Assembly (NCBI RefSeq): GCF_000315625.1 | Contig: NW_005434670.1 | Span: 415,415 to 478,710 of the forward strand | From: Guillardia theta CCMP2712 | Taxonomy: Eukaryota; Cryptophyceae; Pyrenomonadales; Geminigeraceae | Direction of reading: 5' to 3' | DNA: 63,296 nucleotides | Shown: positions 21,908 to 33,164 of the stretch, piece after piece | Layout of the letters: every line of letters begins with the position of its first letter | Position numbering within the stretch: the first letter of the stretch is position 1 | The notes under the pieces: model-generated | What the model saw: only the letters and a program-made list of their open reading frames with translations | Told to the model about the DNA's origin: nothing | The model's database searches: none | Position numbers and translations under genes: made by a program

Positions 21908-22832
21908 ATGGGGCGCATAGCTGTGGTGGGATGGCTGCTGGCGCTCGTGCTGGCATGTGTAGGGGGGGACGATGGAGGAGGAGCAGAGCCGATGCGTATG
22001 AATGTGTGGAAGGGAGACATGATGATGCTGGGCACGCCAGAGGCGCTAGATCGCAACCCTGGCGACGTGTTTCTCCATCCTTTCGGGCACGGAGCCTTCA
22101 ACAGGTTAGCTGAGCTGCAGCAGGGCAGGGCTGAAGACGATTCAGGACATTTGTTCTCGACGATGCTCTGCTGCATGCCGAGAAAACGGTCGAGTCTTGT
22201 CTCCTTGGTCTGGCCTGCGAGCAATGGGGTCTGATGCGATGACATGTGCCTTCCGCTTACATGCGCTCTTCAGGGCAGGATTACTCTCCAGGAAGATATC
22301 TAGCAGCGCCCTCGGAGACTCGAATGAAAGTTTGGCGAGCAGCTGCATGGAGCCATGCTCTCAAGCAAGCGCGAGGGTGGAAGGAAGACAGGATCATCTT
22401 CGACTACCTGCTGGAGTGAGCTTCTCGCCGCTTGAGGAGGGGGGCAGTGACGCAGTGAGATCCTGCAGGTCGCCTGCATTTCTGCAAGAGATGCAGAGGA
22501 GAAGAGAGACTCAAAGCAACCTCTTGGCTCAGACTCTGCCTCCCGTACCTCCAGGCTTGTTCGCTGAGTCCGGCGAGTCACGCGAGGTCATCGAGGCAGC
22601 AGGGAACGAATCGCTGGCAGGGGAACGGAGGGAAAGGCTGTTGCAGTATGGCTTTGGCACAGATGTGCGATTCGTCAAGTTCTCCGAGGGCTTGTACATT
22701 AACGTGACTGGCTTTCACTGGTATGACTGCCGTGTTCCAAGAAACCGAAACAAGAAGCCGCTCCCTCAACCACCGCCGGAACTTGTGTTACGGTCCAGCA
22801 AAAAGGGACAAGAGTCAGGCGCAGAGAGGTGA
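21908..22832 (+). CDS. Secretory-pathway protein, possibly a glycosyltransferase
   Basis: The gene starts MGRIAVVGWLLALVLACVGG, a clear signal peptide or anchor. The first exon continues to FLHPFGHGAFN with a donor near 22105. Later segments, in different frames separated by introns, read VLDDALLHAEKTVESCLLG (about 22135), then SPGRYLAAPSETRMKVW and ARGWKEDRIIFDYLLE (22285-22410), and end with RFVKFSEGLYINVTGFHWYD. An aspartate pair followed later by a segment ending in E/D-D-R-x-x-F-D-x-L-L and a C-terminal F-x-x-G recalls nucleotide-sugar transferases of the GT77/DUF271 kind, but this is only a resemblance. Exon junctions are not fully resolved. It is divergent from the golgin gene, with about 480 nt between starts. 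Confidence 0.45.
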
Positions 22833-22857
22833 AGGGGTTGATAGTATAGAAAGTGTT

Positions 22858-24900
22858 TCACTGTGGAAGCTTAGACTTGATCTTGCGAAGAAGAGCTTCA
22901 TGCTTCGACTCTGAGGCTGAAGCATCGAACATGACAAGATCCGTGCAGCTCTCTTCTGTGTCGGACATCTCGTACTCACCACCTGCTTGACCTCCAGAGC
23001 TCAGCGATGGGTGAGGCGAACATGCTTGGCCTTCCATCCCATCGTCAGTAGTGGCAATCGACAAGGCATCCCAAGCACCTGTAGCGACTTCCCGCATCGC
23101 CGCCTTGCTGTTTCTGATCGCCGTCCAGCGATTGGCAGCGGAGAAAGCAGGGAGGCATCGACGCTTGTTGTCTCTGCAGTTTTCGTGGATCGCTTGCTCA
23201 ATGGCATCGAAGACATCTTGTCTGCAACCTCCCGTTGTGTTTCTGCTGGAGCTGTTTGTCGTAGCTTGCTCCTCGCCATGACCTTGGACCTCCTGTAGCG
23301 GCAGCTTCTGCTCGTGCTCGTCTGTCCTTGCCCCCATCACAGGTCCAAGGTGGTTTGTGCCATGGCTGTCACGTTCCTCACTGATGCGCTTCCGCTCAGT
23401 GCCGTGAGCATCTTTCTCAGAGCTCAAGTGTGAATTTAGAACGTGAGGAATGTCGCTAGCAGTTGGCCGTGGATAGACCATTCCCTCCAGTTGGCTCAAG
23501 GGCATGATCGGAATTCTCCATCTTCGTGCATTCAGCGTCTGTTGAGTATCAGGACCACATTGGGAGAGATCGAGCTTCACCTTCTCGCTCTCGAAGTTTT
23601 CAGACGGCACAATCTGTCATTCCCTCCTCACTTTCGCACAAAGAGACCAAAAATCCTCACCAGAAAGTGGGTGGATTTCTTACTGAGCTGCAAGTCCAAG
23701 CTTGCTCTCAGAAGCTTCTGCACGAGCCAAGCAACGTACACTTTCTGAGACCCATGGAAGCCCGAGAGACACAATCTTCTACCCGACAACAACTGAAATG
23801 CTGGTGAGAGAGGCTGGAAAGACGCAGCAACACCTGAAGCTCTTCGGGTACTGGCGCATCGCGCTCCAACGAGTTTAACTCCGTCAAAGGAAACATCTTG
23901 TTGTGGGAGACGCTCTTGCGAAGCCAGAGCTCTGAGATGACTGCAGATCCCGAGGCGAAGCCTCTTCTCTTCTTGCAAGTCACGTATCCCTTCCTTGCCT
24001 CCGAGAGCGCAACAACCTGCGGGCTGAATGAGTCGCGACCAACGACCCTCATCGAATGCCTGGAAATCAGACGTCTGATCCTTCACTACCCTCCCTCCCT
24101 CTGAGCATATGAGAGCTGTGAGCTCATCCATCTGCTCGCAGGCGCTCATGCTGAACGTGTATCCTTTGAAGAGGCAGCCACTGCCTGCCTGCCTTGCTCC
24201 TTCTTGTTCGCTGCCAGTGCTTCTACCATGCCCAAACTTTTCATCGGAAGAGAGCTGGTGGTTCTCTTTGTTGTTATCTGAGGAACTTTCTTTGTGGAGG
24301 ATCAAGAAATCGTGATAATCTTGTGCACATCCCTCCTCTACGCACTTTCCTAACCAGTCCTCATTCACAAGGGGTATCCCGAGTTCCCTCGTCTTAGCCA
24401 CCTACATCCATTGGTCAGAACCCCTCCTCCGAGGTTGTCATCATCACCAGACGCTCTTGTCTCTCAGGAGCAACGACGAGGTTGCATGTCTTGTCGATCT
24501 GATCCACAGGTCGGGCACCTAGAAGCTTCGCAATGACAAGAAATTGAGGTCGAACAACGTAAACAGAAACTCCATCAAGGATTGTGAGGCGGAAATCCCA
24601 AGGATCAAGAAAGCGCTTGCTCTTCCAGGACTGATCCAACCATCTCTCTCCCACCACAAGCACCATCTGCTCTCCCCGTACTCGCCGACCTAGAGCAGCT
24701 CGTGCCTTGCGTGACCTTAGGGAATCAGCGACGAGTATCGAGACACCGCTGGTGAAATCTCCGATGACCCTGGCGCCAAGAGCCTTCGATCTCTCGGAGA
24801 GCTCTTCCTTCTTCCTCTTCGAGAAGCCACTCAGGCACACAACCCTCCCGTCCTCCTCCCCTCCTTCCTCCGTCCCTCCCGCCTGCTCTCCCATTGCCAT
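22858..24900 (-). CDS. Four-BRCT protein, TopBP1/Dpb11-like
   Basis: Five exons join in phase 0 to give 611 aa: 24900-24448, 24401-24090, 24016-23834, 23792-23661 and 23613-22858. BRCT-like units are visible in order. Unit 1 is VVCLSGFSKRKKEELSER to GERWLDQSWKSKRF. Unit 2 is LDGVSVYVVRPQF to LGIPLVNEDWLGKCVEEG. Unit 3 is LFKGYTFSMSACEQMDELTA to SAVISELWLRKSV. Unit 4 is GRRLCLSGFHG to RRWRIPIMPLSQLEGMV. Paired BRCT units bind phosphopeptides; four in a row suggest a Dpb11/Rad4/TopBP1-type scaffold in replication initiation or checkpoint signalling. The C-terminal 200 residues are disordered. The start is 121 nt from the divergent gene at 25022. Confidence 0.75.
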
Positions 24901-25021
24901 TCAAACACCCACGCCTACCCCTCATCCCCACCTGTACCCCCATTCAGGACATCAGATCTGAGATCAGATCACCCCTACCCACCCCTCCCCACTTCAGGCT
25001 TGTCAAAAAAGGATTTCGCCG

Positions 25022-25189
25022 ATGGCGTCGGCGGGGCCTGTGGCGATGCTGATACCTATCGGTGAGCTCTCTGCGCTCCTTCTCCTTCTCCTTCTCCTGC
25101 TCCTTCTCCTTCTCCTCCTTCTCCTTCTCCTCCTTCTCCTTCTCCTTCTCCTCCTTCTCCTGCTCCTCCTCCTCCCAGGCTCCTGCTCT

Positions 25190-25259
<70 letters not shown>

Positions 25260-27740
25260 TTCATCTTCCAGCCTGCCGCCTGTCCGGCTCAGTTGCCCTG
25301 GCGGCTTGCGGATTCCTGCCGATGGCAGGCTCCTGCAGTGCAGTGACACAGTTCTATTATGGCGTGCTCATCGTGCTTCCTTATCCTCGGGACACCTCGC
25401 ATTCTCCTTCTCCATCTCGACATTCTCCTCCTTCCTAGCTGCTAACAAGCTCTCAGATGGGGCATCGAGTATTCCGGATGACGCCATTCTTGTGACTTCA
25501 GCAGAGATCTTTGCGTTGCTGGATTCGAGAATGTCGCACAAGGAGGACAAAGGTGCAACATCGATACACGAGGAGGTGGAATGATAGAGGCAGCAGGACA
25601 GGCGAACCCAGCAGAAGCAGTTCGTCGATGTCTGAACTACAGCGAGCAAGCGGGGGAAAAGGTTGGAGCCGTTGTTAGAGGATGTAACAGCCACGGTCAG
25701 TTCTGCTGCTGTCAATGTTGCTCGGGCTGTTGCAGCTGCGACATCGTCGGAGAAGTGAGATAATCCCTAAAGAAGAGCTTTCCTTTGCTGTCCTTTGCTT
25801 TCCTTTGATCTCCTTTCCTTTGCTCTCCTTTCCTCTGCTGTCCCTTGCTCTCCTTTCCTCGTAGCTGCTGGCGAATCGCTCACATCGTCGTCTTCCTGCA
25901 GTGCTCTACTGCATCTCGCCCTGGGCTTGTGCATTCAGTCTTGGGTCAGTCACAAGTTGTGAGGTTCAGCCCCCCAGCCAACAAGCTGATGAGCAGCACA
26001 GAGGTATGCGAGCTGTCGAGAAGAGGAAGGTGAGGGCTCAATGCAGGTGGTAACGAGGATAGGAAGCTCTCCAGCGAAGCACCCTCGAATCTCCTCATGG
26101 GAAGTGCTCAAGGAGAGGAGAAGCCAAGACAGCGCTGAAATGTCCTTGTACATGACTAACGAGGAGCGGAAGATGAGGCGAGAGATCGAGCTCTTGAAGA
26201 TGTAGCATTCTCTCTCTTTTGCAGTCGCTCATGCTACAGACCTGTCAGTTCGCTTCAAGCTGCAGAGGAACGCGTGCGCGAATTAGAAGACGAGCGAGCC
26301 TCGAGGTATCAGGAACTTTCTCGTCAGGTGCAACGTCTCCTCCTCCTCCCCGCTGGTCTGTTTGAGCTTGCATCAGGCTGTACAGGTGGCGTCCGATCGC
26401 CTGGAGGAGGTACATCTGTTGTCTTTGAGCGCTCAGGCTGTGATCAATGAGCAGGTCGAGCGGATCAACGCGGAGGCGCATGAGGTGATGTCGAATCGGA
26501 TAGCATTCCTACAGGGGGAGCTAGAGGAGGCAAGCAGTCAGCTCAATGTAAGCTTAGCGCTCCTCTTTTCTTCGCGTGGTCACTTCTGCGGCAGAAAGTA
26601 CGAGCAGAGCGCGACAGCCTGCTGCAGGAAAGCTTGCTCCTCGATCTTGCTCCTCTCTTACTTCCCTGCAGAAGACACCTCGGCGCTCCGTGTCTCGATT
26701 GTCTCCCAGTCAGTCACCCGCCAGCTCTGTCGCCCTTCACAGCGTCAAGGTTGCTCCTCCACAGCTCACGCCGTCTCGGTCTGCGACACGTCAGAGCCGC
26801 GAAGGTCGACTGTCCCCAGCGAAGAGGTGGAGATGACACGGAGAAGCTTCTGCCCTCCTTCCTTCCATTCGCTACTTCCTTGCATCGCCCCCCCCCATCC
26901 TCCGTTGTTTAGACTCGTTTGCACTACCAACCATGGAGACTTGAAACCTCTCAAACTGCTCAAAACGGAGGCGAACTGTCTGCAGGCCTTGAAGGTCAAA
27001 CGCGACATGTGAATGTCGTAATCCATTTCTTTTCACTTCACGTCCTAGAACTCGATCTCACGATATCCAATGGCGTGCAAATCCACGAGGAATCAAGAAT
27101 CTCATAACTCTCTGGCTCGACCTCTCCTCGTCCTCTCGAATCGTTTGTGTTTAAACTACAAGATAAAGAAATGAGGGCCTGGCGTGCTTGCCGTGCTGCT
27201 ACTCCATAGGCTCGAGCTGTCGGTCTCCAACTTCCGATTATATTCTCTAGATCTAGGAGGCTCGGTAGGAGCTTCCTCCTCGTTTCTCCTCTAGGAGGAG
27301 AAGACGTGCTACCACCTTCACCTCTCATCCTCACGGTTCATGAGCTCGACCTGCTTTGAGTCGTGCTGTTTGAAAGCTCCTTCTTGCTCTGGCGCGTCGT
27401 CAGGTCGTGCGAGTGCTGTCTATCCGCCTCCTCCCCGATGGTCGATGCAGCGCTTCTAGTCTGCAGACAATGACAACCCTCAGCGAGCAGATCTCGGAGG
27501 AAGCAAGCAAACCTTGATCGAAGAGAAGTTGCCGCTGTTCCTTTCCTCCCTGCTTAACGTCGCTTCTCCGGCATCCACTTGTACAAGCTTCTTCGTCGCC
27601 TGCGTCTCTCCGTCAGGGCATGCAAGAGACACTGCAGACCTCACAGCTGCACGTGAGAACGCTGACCTCGCGCCTGCGAGAGAGACTCGCGCCTACGGGA
27701 GGGTCAGCGCGAGGCAAGGAATGGATGGGAGCGAAGGACC
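25022..27740 (+). CDS. Multi-exon coiled-coil protein, structure partly resolved
   Basis: Function not recognised. Exon 1 (MASAGPVAMLIPI, from 25022) ends at a gtgagc donor that opens an intron full of CTCCTG repeats. Later exonic segments, each bounded by plausible gt/ag sites, include NKLSDGASSIPDDAILVTSA (25450-25555) and LEPLLEDVTATVSSAAVNVA (25660-25750). These are followed by TNEERKMRREIELLKM (26155-26205), ERVRELEDERASRYQELSRQ (26270-26335), EQVERINAEAHEVMSNRIAF (26445-26550) and KTPRRSVSRLSPSQSPASSV (26670-26840). A late segment reads QETLQTSQLHVRTLTSRLRE (27625-27690). Heptad-like sequence interrupted by a Ser/Pro-rich basic region suggests a cytoskeletal or centrosomal scaffold. The 3' end is uncertain and may meet the convergent gene ending at 27704. 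Confidence 0.5.
25076..25260. repeat. CTCCTT/CTCCTG hexanucleotide tract
   Basis: About 180 bp of ctccttctc and ctcctg units. It lies within the first intron of the coiled-coil gene. Open frames through it (poly-Leu, poly-Ser-Arg) are compositional. Confidence 0.85.
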
Positions 27741-28120
27741 TGATCGAAGCGGTGCTGTGTCATGTCTTTGTAGGCTTCAGAGAGCATGCGATCTCCCTTG
27801 CGGCTCCATTCCTCTTGCTTGTCAATCTGTCGTAGGAGCTTCTCTCGATACGACAGCAGCAGCGTGACCACCCCTGATCGCCTTGACGCCTCGGCAAAAG
27901 CCTCCACCTCGCTGACGTCCTCACGCAGCTCTTCCACAGATGATCGAGCTGTCTGTAGGGGAGCATGATGGCCGGGCTGCCGGACTCCAAAGATGAGGAG
28001 AACAACAACCAGGAACAGCATGGAGCCGCTCACAACGAACGCCACACTGTAAGCAGCTCGCATGGCGGTGATCACAAACCAGAATAGGAGAATGTGCAGG
28101 TGACCCTGAAGGTCGCAGGT
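27704..28120 (-). CDS. 3' exon of a membrane protein (partial)
   Basis: A minus-strand exon running from an acceptor (cttcag) near 28120 to a stop at 27704. It encodes GHLHILLFWFVITAMRAAYS, then a strong transmembrane segment (GSMLFLVVVLLIFGV), then a soluble helical tail: SSVEELREDVSEVEAFAEAS, SYREKLLRQIDKQEEWSRKG and SEAYKDMTQHRFDQVLRSH. Two hydrophobic segments followed by a coiled-coil-like tail suggest an integral membrane protein. The upstream exon is separated by an intron containing a CTCCTG array (28215-28345). A candidate first exon (MFLKDHKLNFLILRR, near 28468-28420) would make it divergent from the 28526 gene. Family unknown. Confidence 0.5.
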   Translation of the reverse strand, partial: TCDLQGHLHILLFWFVITAMRAAYSVAFVVSGSMLFLVVVLLIFGVRQPGHHAPLQTARSSVEELREDVSEVEAFAEASRRSGVVTLLLSYREKLLRQIDKQEEWSRKGDRMLSEAYKDMTQHRFDQVLRSHPFLASR

Positions 28121-28214
28121 ATGAGAGGAAGGGATAGGATGAGCAGAGTTCTAGGACAAGGAACGAACAGAGGAGTGGGCCCGAGAGACAGGATGCACAG
28201 GAGGCAGAGTCAGA

Positions 28215-28345
<131 letters not shown>

Positions 28346-28525
28346 GTGGTAGTGGTGGGCAGAGTGGTGGGGGGGGGGGGAGGGAGGGCGGGGGCAAAGG
28401 TTGAATGTCGGCAAGAACTCTAGCCCGCCTCAGAATCAAAAAGTTCAATTTGTGGTCTTTTAAAAACATGAGGAGGGGTGCGAATGGAGGGAAGATGGGG
28501 GGTAAGGGTAGTCCCTGTGGCAATG

Positions 28526-30991
28526 CAGAACGGAGGGGCGCAGCTGCGGGCGATGGAGACGGAGGGGCTGGTGGACGCGTTCATCGCTTCCTTCCTCTCC
28601 TGCCGGAGTCTCGCGACGTTGCATGACCTCGAAGAGGAGCTCGTCACCTTCCTGCTCAGCCACTCCATCAGACCTCCTGCCCCCCGCGTCGACAACCCTG
28701 AGGAGATCTTGCTCGATGATGACGATACAGAGAGAGCAGGCGACCATCAACAGAACAGCTCAGCTGGTCCCACTCATGCTTCTGCGCCTCACTTTGACGA
28801 CTGGCATCTTTGTCCTCTCGTCCTTCGCCCCTTGATAATCTACAACTTTGGGCCCCCGCCAGGTATGGTGCAAATCCCGAGGTTCTCGTCGGGAGATCTG
28901 ATGCAGCTTGCGATCGAATACTACAAGCATGCGCACAGACATCAGCCATTCCAAACACTTTATGCTGCAGAGGATAATGCATCCTTCCAGGGGTTTTGTG
29001 AATACGTTTGTAAAGTGAAGAAATTAAACAGCGTGAGCGAGATTGGCATGCGAAGGCAGGCGCCAGAGCCTCTCTTCAAGCGAGATCTCTTTCTCTTGTT
29101 GCATGCCAACGCCAAGTACGAAGCGTTGTTTCGGTCTGATGCTCTAGCAAGTGCTTCCTGCCTGATTTGACGCAGGGTGAGGGAAAGAGAAATGATTGAG
29201 CATCACCAATCAGATCAGGGACGGAAAAGAAGGAAGAAAGAATCGGCCTCACCTCTTGCGGCTTCAAGTTCCTGCAGCTCCATCCCCAAGCTGAACCCTC
29301 CCGCAGATCCAAGAACAGCAGAGTTCATACGGGTGAGCACGGCCTCCTTCAATCAGTTCCGCTGACGCCACACAGATATGCGAGAAGGAGGCCTTCAAGA
29401 GGAGCACAGGCAATGCGTCACTTGTAGCGGGCTCAAGTCTCTGAATGCTTTGTAGCGGTCTGCATGCATCCTCCCAGTGAAAGCAAGATGCTGTGAGTCT
29501 CAAGCTCATGCTTCTCAGTCCTTACGAGGCCACAGACAAGTGGTGAAAGAGATGCTGGCGAGCTCTCAGAAGAGAAAGGCAGGGAAGATGCTAGAGGAGG
29601 AGACCTTGTGCTTAGACGTGAGCCCGATGGAGTTGACAAGTGAGCAGCTGATAATGATTGTCTTGTCCAGAAAGATTTGATCTGCTCGCTCATTACTGAG
29701 TACGTCATGCTACACTTGGGATCGAGCAAGTATCGGTGAGCAAGCCAAATAATGGAGAGCTGGATGAAATTTTGTTCAGGAAGAAAAGGTGGACTGCAGA
29801 AGACAAAGATGCTCATGGTCTTAATCTGTTTTCTTGACGCTTCATCTAATGGATGGTGTCGCTTCTTTGCAGAGCCGAACACGGAGGAGATGAACGACAT
29901 TCCCTCGCCGAATGAGGACATGGACTCAAAACGTCCATCTGACGATACGCATGTTGTCCATACCCCATTGAATCAAACGCTGATACTTATTGGAGTTGTC
30001 AGTCCAACCAAGTCCAAGCGAGGGTCGCTGATTCCAATATGGTAGAGAAAGACGACAAGGGCAATGCCAGCAACGATTCGCAGCAATCGAGACCGGAACA
30101 AACACAAGAGAGCCAAACATTGCATTCTGATCTCGCGATACTTGCAGCTAAGGAAACAAGGGAGAATGGGGACGGTCCATCTGTCCATGTCAATCTTGAC
30201 ATGCACAACCGTGTTCTGCCTCTTGATCGGGCAGTGGAAGCGCGCAAGGTGAGGAAGGAATGGAGAAGTACAACTCATTGCATTGCCTCAGCCCAACAGC
30301 TTCCGCGCGCCGCAGCTGATGGCGGATCGAGTCACGTCCGTCTGCATCCCCTGGACGACTTGTGAGCCACGGGAGAGCCTCGACGTCAGCGAGGCGTGAC
30401 GGCCTGAGTGATGAGTTGATGCTTGCTGACAGGTTGGGCGGTGGGGAGAAGCGTTGGTGTACCGTCTTCTTACACTGGCATACCCCAACCACATCGTCTG
30501 TTGGATGAATGAGGTAAAGCTTTCACCTGGCGGGCGAGAGGCTCAGCGGTGCGATGACAGCAAGAGGAGAGCAAATGTTTCTATGATGTGAGCGTCAGCG
30601 AGCCCGAGGATACTGATCACGTAATTTTTTATCTTTCCGACATGGCGTCTAATTAGCGGTATATATCAGCGATCTGTCCCTCGTCCTCGACTCTCATCAA
30701 CAAGGTATGTTGAAGTCAAGTCTACTTTCACCAGCGATCGGTGAGCAGTTCTGTGAAGCTTTCTCTGCCGCTCAATGCTTGTGCAGCAATGTATTTGAGA
30801 TATCCCAAGCTGAGCTAGAGTTTGCGATGAAGCCGGGGGTGACTCTGCTGTTCTCCCTTGATTTTCATATGAGAGACGCACAGATTCACTATAGCATCTT
30901 CCGAGTCTTTGGCGTCGGCGATCGCTCGCAGCTGCGAATCTCAATCATTGATGACCTTCAGGCTGCTTTGAGGTTCATACAACATTCCTGA
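28526..30991 (+). CDS. Protein with C-terminal DUF3883 (NO VEIN C-terminal-like) domain
   Basis: The 3' exons are well supported. 30433-30513 encodes VGRWGEALVYRLLTLAYPNH. 30561-30620 encodes QEESKCFYDVSVSE. 30670-30740 contains RYVEVKSTFTSDR, 30787-30838 contains NVFEISQAELEFAMKPG, and 30884-30991 contains IHYSIFRVFGVGD. Phases close throughout. The order GRWGE, WxNE, YD, EVKST, FEIS-x(3)-E, YxIFRVFGV matches DUF3883, a restriction-endonuclease-like fold found in plant NO VEIN and in bacterial defence proteins. Upstream exons are less certain: a start at 28526 (MQNGGAQLRAMETEGLVDAF), a helical region to 29167, a basic segment (GRKRRKKESASPL), and an acidic region at 29880-30250. It is possible that two genes are merged here. 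Molecular role unknown. Confidence 0.6.
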
Positions 30992-30999
30992 ATCCTCCT

Positions 31000-31334
31000 T
31001 ATCTTTCACAGGCTGAGAAACGTCGCGCTCTGTCTCTGTATCTGAGCATCTGCTTCGCGATGACTCCTTGTATCTTACACACCCGCTGGAGGCAACAGGA
31101 GCGAAGAAGGTCTAGATGAAAGCAGGAGTAGCTAGATGAAAGCATGTGCGCTGGTCACTGCTGCTTCGCCTTGCATCGCACCGCGCTTGCAAGATGATGT
31201 ATATGATCCAAAATCGCTTCTTAACTTTGCTGCGGAGGGATATCGATCAAGTTCCTTATCCATCGATTTCTTTCGATTTACGTTTGGAGGGAGGAGGTCC
31301 ATGCAGTCATACTCTCTGCAACGGCTTCAGTCCC
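31000..31334. other. Intergenic, no gene supported
   Basis: Between the convergent 3' ends of the DUF3883 gene and the 31959 gene. A plus-strand frame at 31136-31519 exists but lacks recognisable features and is antisense to supported exons. Confidence 0.4.
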
Positions 31335-31959
31335 TCAGACAAGCAAACTCATCGCATGACACGGCAAGCAGCGCAGCGCAGACAAACACAAATGCAACCT
31401 GTTGCGACATGCAACGCATGGGACTTCAGTTTTGTGTGATGGTGAAGGCGCATCTTCCGATTTGTGTGAAGCCAGCAGCAAGGACGATAGAGGAGAACTT
31501 GATCCTGACAAGTCGTTGACTTGCCATGTTGCATTCTGTGTCGAAAAACTCTGTATTATTCGCTTGCGTTGCTGAGCTTGTGCATATTGATGAAGCTGCA
31601 GCGGCTGTAGACGCATTAAAAAATCAACCAATGGAGACAATTGATGTAGACCACTCACCATTGTTTGATTTCTTTCTGTGCTAAGACTGACAACATCTGC
31701 AGCAAGAATTGTTCTACTGCCCCCTTCTTCAATTACATCCATCGTCACCTATTGAAAATGCCACGGTTACTGATCTGTCCGAAAGCAAAGTACAGCTCTG
31801 TCACTGTAAGAACGAACACACTGCTTTGAAGCCACGACAAGGGTGAGGTAGTAGACATACATCATGAGCTCCAATGGTTGTCTCAGAGTTCTTCCTTTCC
31901 CGCATCTCCTCTCGCTCCTCCTTTGTCGTCCGGGGAGTCTCCGGCATGCTCCCTGCCAT
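31335..31959 (-). CDS. Small hypothetical protein
   Basis: Function not recognised. Three exons, 31959-31861, 31748-31659 and 31604-31335, join in phase 0 to give 152 aa. The start reads MAGSMPETPRTTKEEREEMR, followed by VTMDVIEEGGSRTILAADVV and a Gln-rich helical segment (LQLHQYAQAQQRKRIIQSF). A Cys-containing C-terminal tail follows; a final intron in this tail is possible, since a gtcaac donor occurs at the QNATWQ boundary. The protein is hydrophilic with no signal peptide. Confidence 0.5.
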
Positions 31960-32039
31960 AGCGACCGGCCCTGCTGTATACTCGGAGGCAACAGAAGTTG
32001 AGTTGATTCGCAATGGAGGAGGATGACTGATTTCAGAAG

Positions 32040-32720
32040 CAGGGGGGGGGGGGGGGGGGTTGGGCCCCGGGGTGCCGGTGGGGTGGGGGGTACGGTGGAA
32101 GGTCTTTCAAGTTTGTGATTGACAGATGAAGTAGGTCAGGGGTATAAGACCACCCCTTGTCTCCCCATCAAAAACTAGGGTATTAGTAAGATCTGGACAG
32201 GACCTGATGTTAGGGTAGGGGTAGGGGTCAATTGTAGTCGGAAGACCCAGAAAGGGTACCCACCAGCCTCCGAGACTCACCCCCACCTCGATAGTGTCAC
32301 GATTGAATCGACCAGGGGTACCGTACTGTCAGCAATGAATCATGGTATCAGATCGGAGGGGTGGGGTACCAGTCACTACTACTGACGCATTCCGTGTGGA
32401 TGATACCGGCCCGGCCCAGTGGCTGAGCACCGGTACCGTACTACCGTACTAGCACGGGCACCACCGGTACCCCAACGGGTTGGGCTCACTGGGCCGGGTG
32501 GTCACGTTACCGTACGGTAGGGTACAGCTAACCGTTACGTCAATTCCGACGCACACTCAAGTTGTAACTGTCCGACCCGGCGTCATCAACTCAGGCCGGG
32601 CCCCGGGCCCGGATCAGACCCCGGCCCGACCGGGCGACTCCCGCCAGACGAGGAAGTAACGGCAAGCAACTTTGATGTAACGGATAGTCGGGGGCATGGA
32701 GAAAGCGGCGGGCGAGCGAA
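32040..32720. repeat. Poly-G run, GGGGTA strings and GC-rich repeat element
   Basis: Contains a run of about 18 G at 32042-32060 and degenerate ggggtagggg strings (32140-32240). A palindromic GC-rich block follows (32400-32620) with ccggtacc and gtaccgtac words. GTAACG-type motifs occur at 32532 (inverse), 32656 and 32677. It lies between the divergent genes starting at 31959 and 33165. Confidence 0.6.
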
Positions 32721-32721
32721 A

Positions 32722-32782
32722 AAGTAAGGAGAGGAGAGGAGAGGAGAGGAGAGGAGAGGAGAGGAGAGGAGAGGAGAGGAGC
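32722..32782 (+). repeat. GGAGA pentanucleotide microsatellite
   Basis: About ten tandem copies of aggag/ggaga. Frames through it are compositional only. Confidence 0.9.
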
Positions 32783-33164
32783 AGATACGGGAAGATGAGA
32801 CGAGAGCAGATTGCAGCAGAAGGGAGCAAGAAGGGGTGTAGAGGAGCGGGGAGCGGGAAGCGGGTAGCGGGGGTGAGGAGAGAGAAACAGGAGAAGCTAG
32901 AGGGAGAAGAGATGAAGAACTTGAGGAGCTTATGAGGAAACCGACGAGACGTGGAATGGAAGGAGATGTGGCTTATGGATTGAAGAGGGTTGGGGGTTGT
33001 TGTGAATTTTGAAAGGTTTTGTATGACGCAGATGAAGCGAAACCACGGGAGGAGGAGAAGAAGAGTGGAAGTTCCAAGGCGACAGAGGCAGCTGTGCAGG
33101 TGAGAGTCCTGCAGACATGTTGAAGTTGACTCTGCTCTAGCGACTCAGAGATGGACGTTGCAAG

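Noticed and set aside
22858-23610. Separate gene for the C-terminal 250 codons of the BRCT protein
   Set aside because: Its start is not an ATG, and a phase-0 intron joins it to the preceding BRCT exon, completing the fourth BRCT unit.
24016-24090. In-frame read-through between BRCT exons giving VVKDQTSDFQAFDEG
   Set aside because: A 73-nt phase-0 intron here restores the VVALSEARKGY strand of the third BRCT unit; the read-through frame loses the following SAVISELWL.
25190-25260. CRISPR-like regular repeats
   Set aside because: Hexanucleotide microsatellite without unique spacers; the genome is eukaryotic.
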